Below, one piece after another: positions 55,334 to 64,000 of a DNA stretch of 64,000 nt; the stretch's first letter is position 1; each line of letters starts with the position of its first letter. The DNA comes from Neobacillus niacini NBRC 15566 (lineage in GTDB: Bacteria; Bacillota; Bacilli; Bacillales; Cytobacillaceae). Below the pieces are notes generated by a model, which did not search any database, was not told where the DNA came from, and was given only the letters and a program-made list of their open reading frames with translations. Where the stretch lies: positions 122,898 through 186,897 of the forward strand of contig NZ_BCVA01000007.1 in assembly GCF_001591505.1 (NCBI RefSeq). Direction: 5' to 3'. The position numbers and the translations under genes are program-made.

Positions 55334-55603
55334 ATGGATGAAACCAAAAGTGAACAAGAAATAAGGAAATATATAAAAGAAAATATTGATAAATATGATT
55401 TGGCTTATTACAACATTGAAATTTTTAAAAAAGATATCCAAGAATTAGAGAAAGAAAATAATAAACATTTATTAAGTCGATATTTAAAGCCAGTTTTATT
55501 TCAATTTATGGGTGCGATGATCCAAGAAGGATTAGGCACCTTTTTTGTTGAACTCCTTATTGAACAAACGATGCAGGTTACTTCAATAAGTACAATATTT
55601 TGA
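55334..55603 (+). CDS. hypothetical protein
   Basis: 89 residues, strongly charged and helical first (EQEIRKYIKENIDKYDLAYYNIEIFKKDIQELEKENN), then amphipathic. No family and no good ribosome site before ATG 55334; possibly part of a disrupted gene. Confidence 0.4.
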   Translation: MDETKSEQEIRKYIKENIDKYDLAYYNIEIFKKDIQELEKENNKHLLSRYLKPVLFQFMGAMIQEGLGTFFVELLIEQTMQVTSISTIF

Positions 55604-55674
55604 AATTTAACAATTTCTAATTTCGTCCACACTATGTGTTAAAATAATAGTCATATTATTAAAAAGGATGTTGG

Positions 55675-56277
55675 ATGATGTCAAGAGGAGAACATTTACT
55701 TCAAGAACAATATGGAAAAACCAAGAGAGCATCCTCTTTTTATGAAAATCAAATGCTTAACTACCTAAACAATAAGATGACAGATTTTATATCAAAACAA
55801 GGTATGATGTTCGTAGCAACGGCTGATTCTAATGGACATTGTGACGCCTCTTTTAGAGCTGGCTCAACAGGTTTTGTACGTGTTATTGATGATAAAACAA
55901 TCATTTATCCCGAATATAAAGGGAATGGAGTTATGGCAAGTTTAGGAAACATCATAGAAAACCCACATATAGGACTAATGTTTATAGATTTTTTTGAGAA
56001 TAACATAGGGTTACATGTTAATGGTAAGGCTGCCATTATAGAAAATAGCCATTTATGCTCATTTAATATTCCTGAAGAGATAATAGATGATATTGAAGAA
56101 AAAGAAGGAAACAAACCCGAACGTTGGGTGATGGTAAAAGTTGATGAAGCGTATATTCACTGTTCAAAACATATCCCAAAACTACAACAAATGAACAAAG
56201 AAATATATTGGGGAACTGATGATGAAAAACAAAAGGGTGGGGATTTCTTCAAGACAAAACAAAGTATGAAACTGTAA
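55675..56277 (+). CDS. pyridoxamine-5'-phosphate oxidase-like FMN-binding protein
   Basis: 200 residues with the split-barrel pattern: FISKQGMMFVATADSNGHCDASFRAG, IIYPEYKGNG, NPHIGLMFIDFFENNIGLHVNGKA, and a C-terminal EAYIHCSKHIPKL. This subgroup probably binds FMN or F420; substrate unknown. ATG 55675 after AAAGGATG. Confidence 0.82.
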   Translation: MMSRGEHLLQEQYGKTKRASSFYENQMLNYLNNKMTDFISKQGMMFVATADSNGHCDASFRAGSTGFVRVIDDKTIIYPEYKGNGVMASLGNIIENPHIGLMFIDFFENNIGLHVNGKAAIIENSHLCSFNIPEEIIDDIEEKEGNKPERWVMVKVDEAYIHCSKHIPKLQQMNKEIYWGTDDEKQKGGDFFKTKQSMKL

Positions 56278-56324
56278 AGATTGTGAAGAAATGTACTTAA
56301 ACTATAGGGTGCTTATGCTAAAGG

Positions 56325-56350
56325 ATGATCGCAGCTGCGGTCTTTTTTTT
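56325..56350 (+). terminator. intrinsic terminator
   Basis: GATCGCAG / CTGCGGTC palindrome followed by eight T, after the oxidase-like gene. Confidence 0.65.
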
Positions 56351-56539
56351 CTTATTGAGCTCCCTCAGTTAGATACGATTATCTCTCGAATACTCACTTA
56401 TTCGCAGGATTTCAAATCACTTGAAAGAATAGTAGGGGATAGATTGAATGAGTTCTGACCATTTTGGCTACATGAAGGTGTACTTAAATAAAGGAGGTAG
56501 TAGAAACTCCAAAAATTCCCATATAATGTACGCATTCTC

Positions 56540-56660
56540 CACGCCCCCCTTGGAGGTTTTCACTCCCATGTCTCAACGGGTCAAATGCCCTCTCATTCCT
56601 TCGTCACACCTATCCAAGTGGTAGAGGCCGGTCTTTCTAATGGAACGGGTCAGGTCAGAG
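56540..56660 (-). ncRNA. candidate IS110 bridge-RNA-type module, element 1
   Basis: Non-coding, downstream of the minus-strand transposase stop. Read on the minus strand it shares with 59281-59390 the blocks GACGAAGGAAT and GAGACATGGGAG and the terminal ACCTCC. The word GACCCGTT occurs twice (56645-56652 and 56576-56583 on the plus map), 69 bases apart. Candidate only; see findings. Confidence 0.4.
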
Positions 56661-56789
56661 CCCTTTTGCACAATAAATCCGGTACTTCGTACTTTCTTTG
56701 AAATCCTACGAATAAGCCAATATTCGAAAGAAATTATCCTTAAAGTTCAATTATTCTGGTGTGATACTAAAGATGATTCAAGTTTAAGT

Positions 56790-58030
56790 TTATGCAGCTA
56801 TAGTTGTTAATGGCTGTACTTTGAAAGGACGATAAGATTCATTTTTTCTGGCCATCCCAACCAATACTCTTGCGAGTTTATGAATTAATTTCATAACATT
56901 GTTGAAGTGCAGCTCTTTAAAATCAGGATTGTTCATGACAAGACTCATAGTGGCTAAGTATAAGAAGCGCCGTAAACGTGATCTCCCGCGTTTGGAGAGG
57001 ACAATTTGACCTTTCCATTTACCTGAACTAGCCTCTGCAAGATGTAAACCAGCATGGCGCAATCGAGAATTACCATACGCAAAACCACTGAGATCTCCAG
57101 CTTCTCCAAGTATTCCTGTAAGGGCAATTTCACTAATTCCTTTGATGGCAAGTAACTTTTTTGCAAAAGTAACTTGTTTAAGGAGATTAGTAACTTCCTG
57201 TTCAACCCGTTCAAGTTGTGTAGTTGCTAGATCAAACTCTTCAATTAATTGTTCGAGGTGTAGTTTATAAGCATCGTGTGCTTGTCGAGATCCGGCTGAA
57301 TGAGTAGCTAATTATATTAATACACGTGCTTTTAATATCCCAGGTTGTCTCTTCATTTGGGTTTTCCAGCCTTCAACGATATCTGGTGCTTTCATTGAAC
57401 GTAGTTCTCGTGGTGAAGGGAATAAGCGAAGAGTAGCCATGGCCCATTTGCCTTTAACATCTTTGAATACCTTTCGAAGTTCTGGGAAAACAATATCGAC
57501 CCAACGGGTAATTTTATTGACAGCACTGACTAGTCGTTTAACGGTCATGTCACGGTTAGACATTAAAACTCTTAGTTTTTCAAAGGCCTCTGAAGTAGGG
57601 CGAATAAAGGAATAGTAGCCATTCTTGACCATATCTGCGATAACAAGTGCATCTTTTTTATCACTTTTCGATCGGCTATTATCACGGTTTTCCTTATTCT
57701 TTTTTACGAGGTGGGGGTTAACAGTTACTGCTTCAATATCTTGATCATATAGCCATTTTGATAGGTTAATCCAGTAATGTCCTGTAGGTTCCATGCCATA
57801 ATAGTAGAAGCAAATCCTTTTAAGGTTTTTAACTCGTTAATCCATTGTAGTAACCTAGCAAAACCTTCTTCATTATTTTCAAATGTAAGAGGATCACCGA
57901 CTATAATTCCACGGTAATTTACAGCTCTAGCTACGTGTAGTTCTTGGGCGATATCTACTCCAACTACGAGGTGTTTATCCGAAATTCTCTCAATTAGTTG
58001 ATTTTGTTTGTCTTGCATCTTAAACTTCAT
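56790..58030 (-). pseudogene. IS110-family transposase 1 (frameshift and stop)
   Basis: From ATG 58030 (AAGGAGGA upstream) the frame encodes the RuvC-like DEDD start (LVVGVDIAQELHVA), shifts frame near 57790 (GMEPTGHYWINLSKW continues in another frame), meets an in-frame TAA at 57312, then continues to the C-terminal Tnp_20 part (LRHAGLHLAEASSGKWKG, KRGRSRLRRFLYLATMS). Two lesions, so inactive. Confidence 0.85.
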
Positions 58031-58264
58031 ATTAGGGTTCCTCCTTAAGGTTTGAGTTAGAGTGGTGTCTATACTCATATCTTACTGAGGGACCTAATTT
58101 TTTTCAAAGTTGAAAATTAGCTACCTACAGGAATTCTAACGGGGCAGCATTCCTGTAATGAATGAAAATGAGGTTTGAACAAAAATATAACCTCTTGGTA
58201 GAATGAGAGAGTCCTAAGCCGGCAAGCAAAAAGGATAAACTCAATAAAACCAGGAGGATATGAA

Positions 58265-59345
58265 ATGAATTATAACCAAAATGAAAAGATTGCTCAAATT
58301 ACTTCTCAGACTCTAATTATAGGTGTTGATGTTGCGAAATTCAAACATGTGGCACAGGCACAGGACTACAGAGGAATAGAATTTTGATCACCTTGTTATT
58401 TTGAGAATACTAAGCAAGGATTTCAAGTATTTCTCGAGTGGACCTTTCAATTAAAGGAAGATCAGGACATGGAAAAAGTGATAGTAGGTATGGAACCTAA
58501 TGGCCACTATTGGCTAAATCTAGCTCATATACTAAATGAAAATAATATAAAATTTGACGCAATAAACCCGTTACATGTAAAGAAAAGTAAGGAACTTGAT
58601 GACACTCACCGACTAAGAACGATGTGAAAGATGCTAAAGTCATCGCATAGCTGGTCAAGGATGGGAGATACGCTGAACCAATGATTCCACAAGGTGTTTA
58701 TGCAGAACTCCGCGTGGCGAAAAAAATACGTGATCTCTTAACTGACGACCTTCAAACGGTACAAGGTCAGATTCACAACTGGTTAGATCTCTATTTTCCT
58801 TAGTTTTTAACAGTCTTTAAAAGTTGGGAAGGGAAAGCAGCCTTGCAATTTTTAAGGCTAGGAGCCTTACCATATGAACTAAATCATTTCACGAATCAGT
58901 ACTTATTGGATCATTAAAGCAGTTAGTCGGAGTGTAGGACTAAACAAAATACTAGAGTTAAAACAAGCAGCTAGAAAGTCTATCGGACTGTGCCAAGGTT
59001 CTAATATGGCAATATTAGAACTAGCGACTCTGCTTGATAAATATCTTGATACAAGAGAAGTTCGTAGAACTAGATAATAAGATTGATAACCTAATTGAAC
59101 ATATCCCTGGCGTTCAACAAATGCTAGCTATTAAGGGAGTATGGAGAGATACGGTTGCAGGCTTCTTTGCGGAAGTTGGAAATCTTCAAGACTATAATCA
59201 CCCTAGACAAATCATAAAGCTAGCTGGATTGAGCTTGAAGAGAACACCTCTGGCAAGCATAAGTAAAGCAACTAAACCTCGGGCAATGACCCTGTGGGGC
59301 AGCATGACTGACATCCACCTCCTGGAAAGGTTGGACGAAGGAATT
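58265..59345 (+). pseudogene. IS110-family transposase 2 (multiply disrupted)
   Basis: Starts MNYNQNEKIAQITSQTLIIG at ATG 58265 after CAGGAGG, stops at 58386, and then shows scattered homologous pieces (VIVGMEPNGHYWLNLAHIL, VKDAKVIA, LLDKYLDTREV, HIPGVQQMLAIKGVWRDT, KLAGLSLK). The C-terminal domain after GKHK is replaced by the non-coding 3' module. Same subfamily as element 1, opposite orientation. Confidence 0.8.
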
Positions 59346-59390
59346 TGAGAGCGAAGACTCTGTGAGACATGGGAGGGTTGACCTCCATGA
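59281..59390 (+). ncRNA. candidate IS110 bridge-RNA-type module, element 2
   Basis: Contains GACGAAGGAAT, GAGACATGGGAG and ACCTCC in the same order and spacing as element 1. The internal word is GACCCTGTG (59288-59296) and GACTCTGTG (59356-59364), 68 bases apart, different from element 1's word. Confidence 0.4.
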
Positions 59391-59815
59391 GATATGTGGA
59401 CATCCACCAGTGCGATCATATTTTTACTCATTCACCATTTTTTAAATGCGTGGCAAATGAGCAACAGTCTTTTTTCTTCGAAAGCCCAAATTTATCCTGA
59501 CGAGATAAATCCAACCATTGTAACGAGCATTTACTCTAAAAAAGCATTCTATAAAATACTGAGAAAACTGGAGAAAACATGAGTTTTAACTTTGTTTATT
59601 GAGGGAGTTTAGTTTAAGTACATCCCTTCACAATGTTATTGAAAAAGCCTGTAATTTCTTTTATGTATTCATAATAAATCGTAAACAAATTTTAGTATTA
59701 AAACTAAATTTGAACATTCATTCAATTAGGAAAATGCTTTTCTTGATGAAACCTATAATTAAAAAAGAAAAACAAGGATACCGTTTATATATTTGGTATC
59801 CTTATTGAACTTCGC
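59391..59815. other. spacer, no gene seen
   Basis: AT-rich; short frames only. A TTTATTGAGGGAGTTTAGTTTAAG stretch near 59595 resembles intergenic repeats elsewhere. No promoter or RNA recognised. Confidence 0.3.
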
Positions 59816-60004
59816 TCATAAGAGGGATCTTTCAAAAATAATCTCAAAAAATGAAGATGAACCGTTTCCAGATGTAACAGGGGCAAATAATTGGACGAAT
59901 CTCCAACCATCCTTCGCATGGTTGGCAATTGTTTCATGATAATTTTCCTTCGGTGCATTGTTCCATCTACTAAGTTTAATTTGAACAAATTTATATTCGT
60001 ACAT
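59816..60004 (-). CDS. DUF4177 domain protein
   Basis: 62 residues: MYEYKFVQIKLS at the start, GWRFVQLFAP in the middle, FFEIIFER at the end, the full DUF4177 pattern. ATG 60004 follows GGAGGT. Small cytoplasmic protein of unknown function, common in Bacillaceae. Confidence 0.82.
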   Translation of the reverse strand: MYEYKFVQIKLSRWNNAPKENYHETIANHAKDGWRFVQLFAPVTSGNGSSSFFEIIFERSLL

Positions 60005-60208
60005 AATTCATACCTCCACATAAAGAATAATAGTTATTAAAATGATATTAAATTTAGGTAATAGTCCGGAAAATTAACATATGAGTTGGAAATTGATTTG
60101 TTTGAAATGATACACCTTTTAATCATTGCTTTTTATCAACAATTCAACGAGAGTCCAATGTATTCCGCACAAACACTTTATGGTTTAGCCCGTTTCTATT
60201 CTTTATAC

Positions 60209-61495
60209 TTAAAAAGCGTATTGAATAACAAAATTGCTAAAAAACAGAAGGGCAATCAAATAAAGTGCAGGGTGTACTTCCCTCCCTTTCCCAATTAAAA
60301 GCTTCAACAATGGATATAGAACAAAGCCGATTGCCATACCATCTGCAATGCTATAGGTTAAAGGAATTAATACAATAATTAGAAGTGCTGGTAAGCTCTC
60401 TGTTAGATCATCTATTGAAATATGAACAATGTTTTGCAACATAAGAACCCCTATTAATATCAGAATAGGCGAAACCGCACTTGCTGGAACGATTTTAATA
60501 ACTGGTATGAACAATAACGAAACAAGAAACAATAGACCTGTCACGATGCTGGTTAACCCTGTTCTTCCGCCGGCTGTTATTCCAGCTGCAGATTCCACAG
60601 ATGCTACAGTGGGACTCGTACCAAATATTCCTGATGATAATACCGAAATGGCTGTAGCCTGTAGTGATTTCTTATTACTCTCATCACGATTTAACAACTT
60701 GCTATGCCCATGAATCAAACCAATATTTTCAAAGACAATCACCATTGCGAATGAGATAGAAGTCAGCCAGAAGACCAAGTTCCCTGCTTGTGCCCACGAT
60801 AATTGTCCGAAAACGCCAATGTATTCTTGAAAAGATGGAATGGTAAGAGAAATGCCTTCGAAGGTAGCTCCTCCAAACCAAATCGATAGCAACGATGTAA
60901 TTAAAATACTTAGAAGAAGGTTTCCCGGTATATTTTTAACAAATAATATAACCGTAATAATCAAACCAATAAATGTAGTGATAGCTTGGGGACTGCTTAA
61001 ATCTCCGATTGCAAGCAGGGTGTGCTCAGAACCCGTAATAATACCAGCATTGTCAAACCCAATTAATATCAATAAGATTCCGATCCCAATGGTTATGGCT
61101 TCCTTTAAGGAATTAGGAATCGAGGACGTAATCACTTTTGCAAGGGGCGTAAAGGCAATTACAGTGAAAATCAGCCCTGTAACGAAAACCATCGCCAACG
61201 CCTCTTGCCAAGTAAATCCCCCAGATTGAACGATTGTATAAGTGAACATCGCATTGAGCCCCATACCTGGAATGAGGAGTATAGGGGTATTACTCCAAAA
61301 GCCAATAATTATACATCCAAAAAAACTAGTTAATATGGTTGCAATGATTCCTGCCTCCAAGGGAATACCAGCTGCAGCCAAAATCGTAGCATTGACAATA
61401 ATAATGTAAACCACGGTTATATAAGAAATAAAACCTGCAGAAAATTCTTTTGTAAGTGTCGTACCATGTTGCGTTAATTTAAATAAACGTTCCAT
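60209..61495 (-). CDS. NCS2 family purine-type permease (AzgA/PbuG-like)
   Basis: 428 residues, twelve or more helices. Family stretches: FSAGFISYITVVYIIIVNATIL at the start, TPILLIPGMGLNAMFTYTIV, SLKEAITIGIGILLILIGFDNAGI, and GTSPTVASVESAAGITAGGRTGLTS. Imports adenine, hypoxanthine or guanine with protons. The divergent LysR gene 108 bases away probably controls it. Confidence 0.87.
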   Translation of the reverse strand: MERLFKLTQHGTTLTKEFSAGFISYITVVYIIIVNATILAAAGIPLEAGIIATILTSFFGCIIIGFWSNTPILLIPGMGLNAMFTYTIVQSGGFTWQEALAMVFVTGLIFTVIAFTPLAKVITSSIPNSLKEAITIGIGILLILIGFDNAGIITGSEHTLLAIGDLSSPQAITTFIGLIITVILFVKNIPGNLLLSILITSLLSIWFGGATFEGISLTIPSFQEYIGVFGQLSWAQAGNLVFWLTSISFAMVIVFENIGLIHGHSKLLNRDESNKKSLQATAISVLSSGIFGTSPTVASVESAAGITAGGRTGLTSIVTGLLFLVSLLFIPVIKIVPASAVSPILILIGVLMLQNIVHISIDDLTESLPALLIIVLIPLTYSIADGMAIGFVLYPLLKLLIGKGREVHPALYLIALLFFSNFVIQYAF

Positions 61496-61549
61496 GTCAT
61501 TCTCCTTTCTAGTTCGTTCGTTATCGTATCATGGACAAGATGTATATTA

Positions 61550-61592
61550 GAAATATATAATTTATATAAAAACCATATATTTTTTAAATAGA
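61550..61592. promoter_or_regulatory. divergent regulatory region of permease and LysR genes
   Basis: A very AT-rich stretch with ATATTAGAAATATA and related dyads, compatible with LysR T-N11-A boxes. No single consensus can be fixed. Confidence 0.3.
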
Positions 61593-61603
61593 AGGAGAAA
61601 TTC

Positions 61604-62482
61604 ATGGATATTAAAAAATTGCGGTATTTCATCGCAATAGCTGAAGAAAAGAATATTACTGCAGCTGCGAATAGGCTTCATTTGTCTCAGCCACCTCTCA
61701 GCATACAATTAAAACAATTGGAGGATGAATTAGGTGTTAAATTAATCGAGAGAAATGGGAAGAGGATGGAGTTAACCGATAAGGGAAAACTACTATATCA
61801 ACGTGCTTTGCATCTCGTCAATAGTTTTGAAGAAATGAAAAATGAAATACAGGATACGGAGGAGGGAAAAAAGGGCGCTCTCAATATGGGAATAAACACC
61901 TTATCCGTTTCAGGATTTTCAGAAATGCTCCAATCCTTCCACAAAAACTATCCCCATGTATCGTTAAAAATTGTCCAAAATGATTCATTTTATTTAGCAG
62001 AAATGGTTAAAACTAGAGCGATTGAAATGGCATTTGTACGTCTTCCGCTTGAACATCGAGGTTTGGTTTACCATCATCTTATTAATGAGCCTTTTATTTT
62101 CGTCAGTAATACGGAAGTCCACAATATATCCTTAGATGAGGTTGCACAAATGCCTCTTATTTTTCCTAGTACAGAGGGGCTGGGTATATATAATACGATT
62201 CTTGAAGCATTTACTAGGCAAAAGCTTCAACTAAAAAGTATTGCGGAATGCTCTGATATGCATGTATTAATGGAATTGGTGAAGGGGGGAACAGGGGTAA
62301 CGATTGTGCCAAAATCTGTTTTTGATGTCTACGGGGCAAAAAGTCTTTACCCGGCACCAATAAGCAATGCCAATATGACATCTTCTTTAGGAGTCATTTT
62401 GCTTGAACATCATTATGTCTCAACACCAGCCAAAAATTTTATGGATCTAGTAAAGGGATTTTATAGACATTCACAACTTTAA
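61604..62482 (+). CDS. LysR family transcriptional regulator
   Basis: 292 residues. The N-terminal helix-turn-helix (KLRYFIAIAEEKNITAAANRLHLSQPPLSIQL) is followed by a substrate-binding domain (about 90-290; LNMGINTLSVSGF, GTGVTIVPKSV). ATG 61604 after AGAAGGAG. Divergent from the permease, its likely target; the inducer is unknown. Confidence 0.88.
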   Translation: MDIKKLRYFIAIAEEKNITAAANRLHLSQPPLSIQLKQLEDELGVKLIERNGKRMELTDKGKLLYQRALHLVNSFEEMKNEIQDTEEGKKGALNMGINTLSVSGFSEMLQSFHKNYPHVSLKIVQNDSFYLAEMVKTRAIEMAFVRLPLEHRGLVYHHLINEPFIFVSNTEVHNISLDEVAQMPLIFPSTEGLGIYNTILEAFTRQKLQLKSIAECSDMHVLMELVKGGTGVTIVPKSVFDVYGAKSLYPAPISNANMTSSLGVILLEHHYVSTPAKNFMDLVKGFYRHSQL

Positions 62483-62528
62483 CATTGTCTTTAATTGAAA
62501 TAGCCTATTATCGAGAGCATAGTAGAAC

Positions 62529-62560
62529 AGCGGGGTTGTTGTGGCAACTCTTTTTTTATT
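62529..62560 (+). terminator. intrinsic terminator
   Basis: GTTG...CAAC hairpin followed by seven T after the LysR gene. Confidence 0.6.
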
Positions 62561-62640
62561 GAACTAAACCAGCTAATAGTTTGTCAATATTTTTCGATAA
62601 AAATTTATATCTCATGCTACACTAAAAATGTGCATGCCAA

Positions 62641-62676
62641 AAAACCTTCCGTTAGACTAATTTTGGAAGGTTTTAT
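62641..62676. terminator. hairpin near IS110 element 3 end
   Basis: AAAACCTTCC / GGAAGGTTTT, 10-bp perfect stem; T tract on the minus strand, downstream of the transposase. Confidence 0.6.
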
Positions 62677-62729
62677 TTATTTAGGTAGATATAGGTTTTA
62701 AGCTATATCTTGGAAAGTCGTTTTATTCT

Positions 62730-63932
62730 TTAGTAGGCAAATATCCAATGTAAGAGCTTATTTACACAAGCAATGACCGCTACCTTAAAAGGTTTTCCTT
62801 TTTCACGTTTCTTATCATAGAACTCTCGTAATTTCTTATTACGAGGAATGATCTCATCGCTTGTTTTGCTCTTGCGACAGTCACGTATAACACAACGGAC
62901 AGACATATATAGGGCCTGATGAAGTCTGCTGGACCCTCTTTTTGTGATTCGATTCTTGGTGGCTGTAAACTTACCAGATTCAAATACACTAGGGTCAACT
63001 CCAGCGAAAGCTACCAGCTTTTTAGGATCAGTAAATAAATCTATCTCCCCAATTTCTGAAATAATCGTTGCAGCGATCTTTTCTCCGATACCAGGGATAG
63101 ATTTGATAATATTATATTCTTCAACTTCTTTTGCAAGGGCATTTATCTCTGACTCTAACTTGGATAGGTGCTCTTTATATTGAAGAATGATATTAATATA
63201 CATACCAAGACTCAAAATATGACTCTGATACAAAGTCTTTTCAAACGGATTTCGGTTTGCGGCAGCTTTGAGTTGAATAGCTTTTTCATTGGCCCATCTG
63301 TATGAACGATTTTTACATAATTGAGCCATTTTGTCAGCTATGGTTTCTACACCTGCCTCTAATATATCTTCAGATGAGGGAAACTCTGAAAGAGTTAAGA
63401 GTGATACTACTGAATACAAGTCCCCAAAAACTCCTCTATATTCAGGAAAGACTTGGTCCAGAATCGCTTGAAATGGTAGCTTTGTTTGAATCAATACACC
63501 AGTTATATTTTCGTGCTGTCTTGTAAGATTCCGAAGGTTTAATAGCTGTACACCACGCTTCTTATACGGCTCTAAATCCTCCTTATAAAACAGCTCACAG
63601 AGATGGTAGGCATCTATCGCATCTGTCTTTACTTTCCGAAGACTTGAACTTTTAGCCTTATAAGAGATCAATGGATTAATAATAATCATTAAATATCCAC
63701 GGTCCTCTAAGTATTGAACAACAGAGGAATGATAATGTCCTGTTGCCTCTAAAACAACAGGTGGTTTCTTACCTGTTTCTCTCTTAACTTCCTAAAGAAA
63801 ACCTACAAGTAAACTTAAACCTTCTAGAGTATGAGAAAATTTAAAAATCTTACGATATGGTTTGCCTTTATCTAAAAATCCTTGAACTTGACTTTCCCCT
63901 TTTGAAATATCCAGCCCAATGACTGGATTCAT
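62730..63932 (-). pseudogene. IS110-family transposase 3 with premature amber codon
   Basis: From ATG 63932 (AGGAGGAGG upstream) the frame gives MNPVIGLDISKGESQVQGF with the catalytic Asp8, then TAG as codon 47 (63792-63794), then continues open for 353 codons: VVLEATGHYH, VKTDAIDAYHL, SIPGIGEKIAATIISEIG, AFAGVDPSVFESGKF, TKRGSSRLHQALYMS. Except for that stop it is a complete 400-codon DEDD transposase, of a different subgroup from elements 1 and 2. Inactive unless the stop is suppressed. Confidence 0.85.
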
Positions 63933-64000
63933 TTCTAAATCCTCCTCCTAAACTAGTAATTTGCCAGTACCCCTAATTCCTCCATGCAGTGTCACAGCTT

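Noticed and set aside
59034..59348. Separate gene of 104 codons
   Set aside because: It is one surviving frame of the disrupted IS110 transposase 2 and runs into the non-coding module.
60086..60298. 70-codon plus-strand frame
   Set aside because: The second half overlaps the permease gene antisense and no ribosome site precedes it.

Overview
The window is chromosomal DNA of a spore-forming, low-GC Bacillaceae (Bacillus, Neobacillus or Peribacillus type; the genus cannot be fixed from sequence alone). The reasons are two gerA-type spore germinant receptor operons, a CotF/adhB spore-coat operon like B. subtilis yraG-yraF-adhB-yraE-yraD, strong AGGAGG ribosome sites with frequent TTG and GTG starts, and AT-rich spacers with U-tailed hairpin terminators.

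Layout. 0-1.3 kb: a GNAT gene and a 60-residue protein with a clear promoter. 1.7-5.8 kb: germinant receptor operon 1 (A, C, small D-like protein, B), closed by a perfect 19-bp hairpin. 6.1-9.4 kb: a replication-like module (DnaD-like, DnaB-like helicase, orphan, exported thermonuclease). 9.6-10.5 kb: a protein made of two internal repeats and a DUF1232 membrane protein. 10.7-15.8 kb: RpiR regulator, M20 deacylase, GNAT, enolase-superfamily racemase and YkvI permease. Together these match the N-succinylamino-acid pathway that converts D- to L-amino acids. 16-19.5 kb: a zinc-ribbon mini-protein with a structured leader, an orphan gene (copy 1), and a three-gene SseB / TNT-toxin / immunity operon. 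20-27.2 kb: an aromatic meta-cleavage operon (IclR, FAD monooxygenase, MFS importer, extradiol dioxygenase, hydratase, decarboxylase, 4-oxalocrotonate tautomerase). 27.3 kb: copy 2 of the orphan gene, so direct repeats of about 0.4 kb bracket the toxin and aromatic block.

27.8-31.6 kb: an AraC regulator and a secreted GH2 glycosidase. 31.6-41.6 kb: many small genes, an intact IS3-family element with a GTT target duplication, a His/Tyr-rich protein, CBO0543-like membrane proteins, a yellow/MRJP-like protein and an SDR. 41.7-46.6 kb: ArsR with two luciferase-like monooxygenases, a HesB-like protein, an SDR lacking the usual Tyr/Lys pair, and an aldo/keto reductase. 46.8-50.8 kb: an ASCH protein, the CotF/adhB operon and a membrane protein. 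51 kb: a structured RNA segment resembling the 5' domain of a group II intron. 51.5-55.1 kb: germinant receptor operon 2, whose B gene is frameshifted. 55.1-59.4 kb: a graveyard of IS110-type transposases. 59.8-62.5 kb: DUF4177, a NCS2 purine-type permease and a divergent LysR. 62.7-64 kb: an IS110 transposase carrying a premature amber codon.

The most notable points are: (i) a shared non-coding module downstream of two decayed IS110 transposases, in which each element carries its own 8-9 nt word twice at 68-69 nt spacing, a candidate bridge-RNA locus; (ii) a compact aromatic operon with no semialdehyde dehydrogenase or aldolase; (iii) the direct-repeat-bracketed toxin plus catabolic block; and (iv) the D-amino-acid inversion operon.
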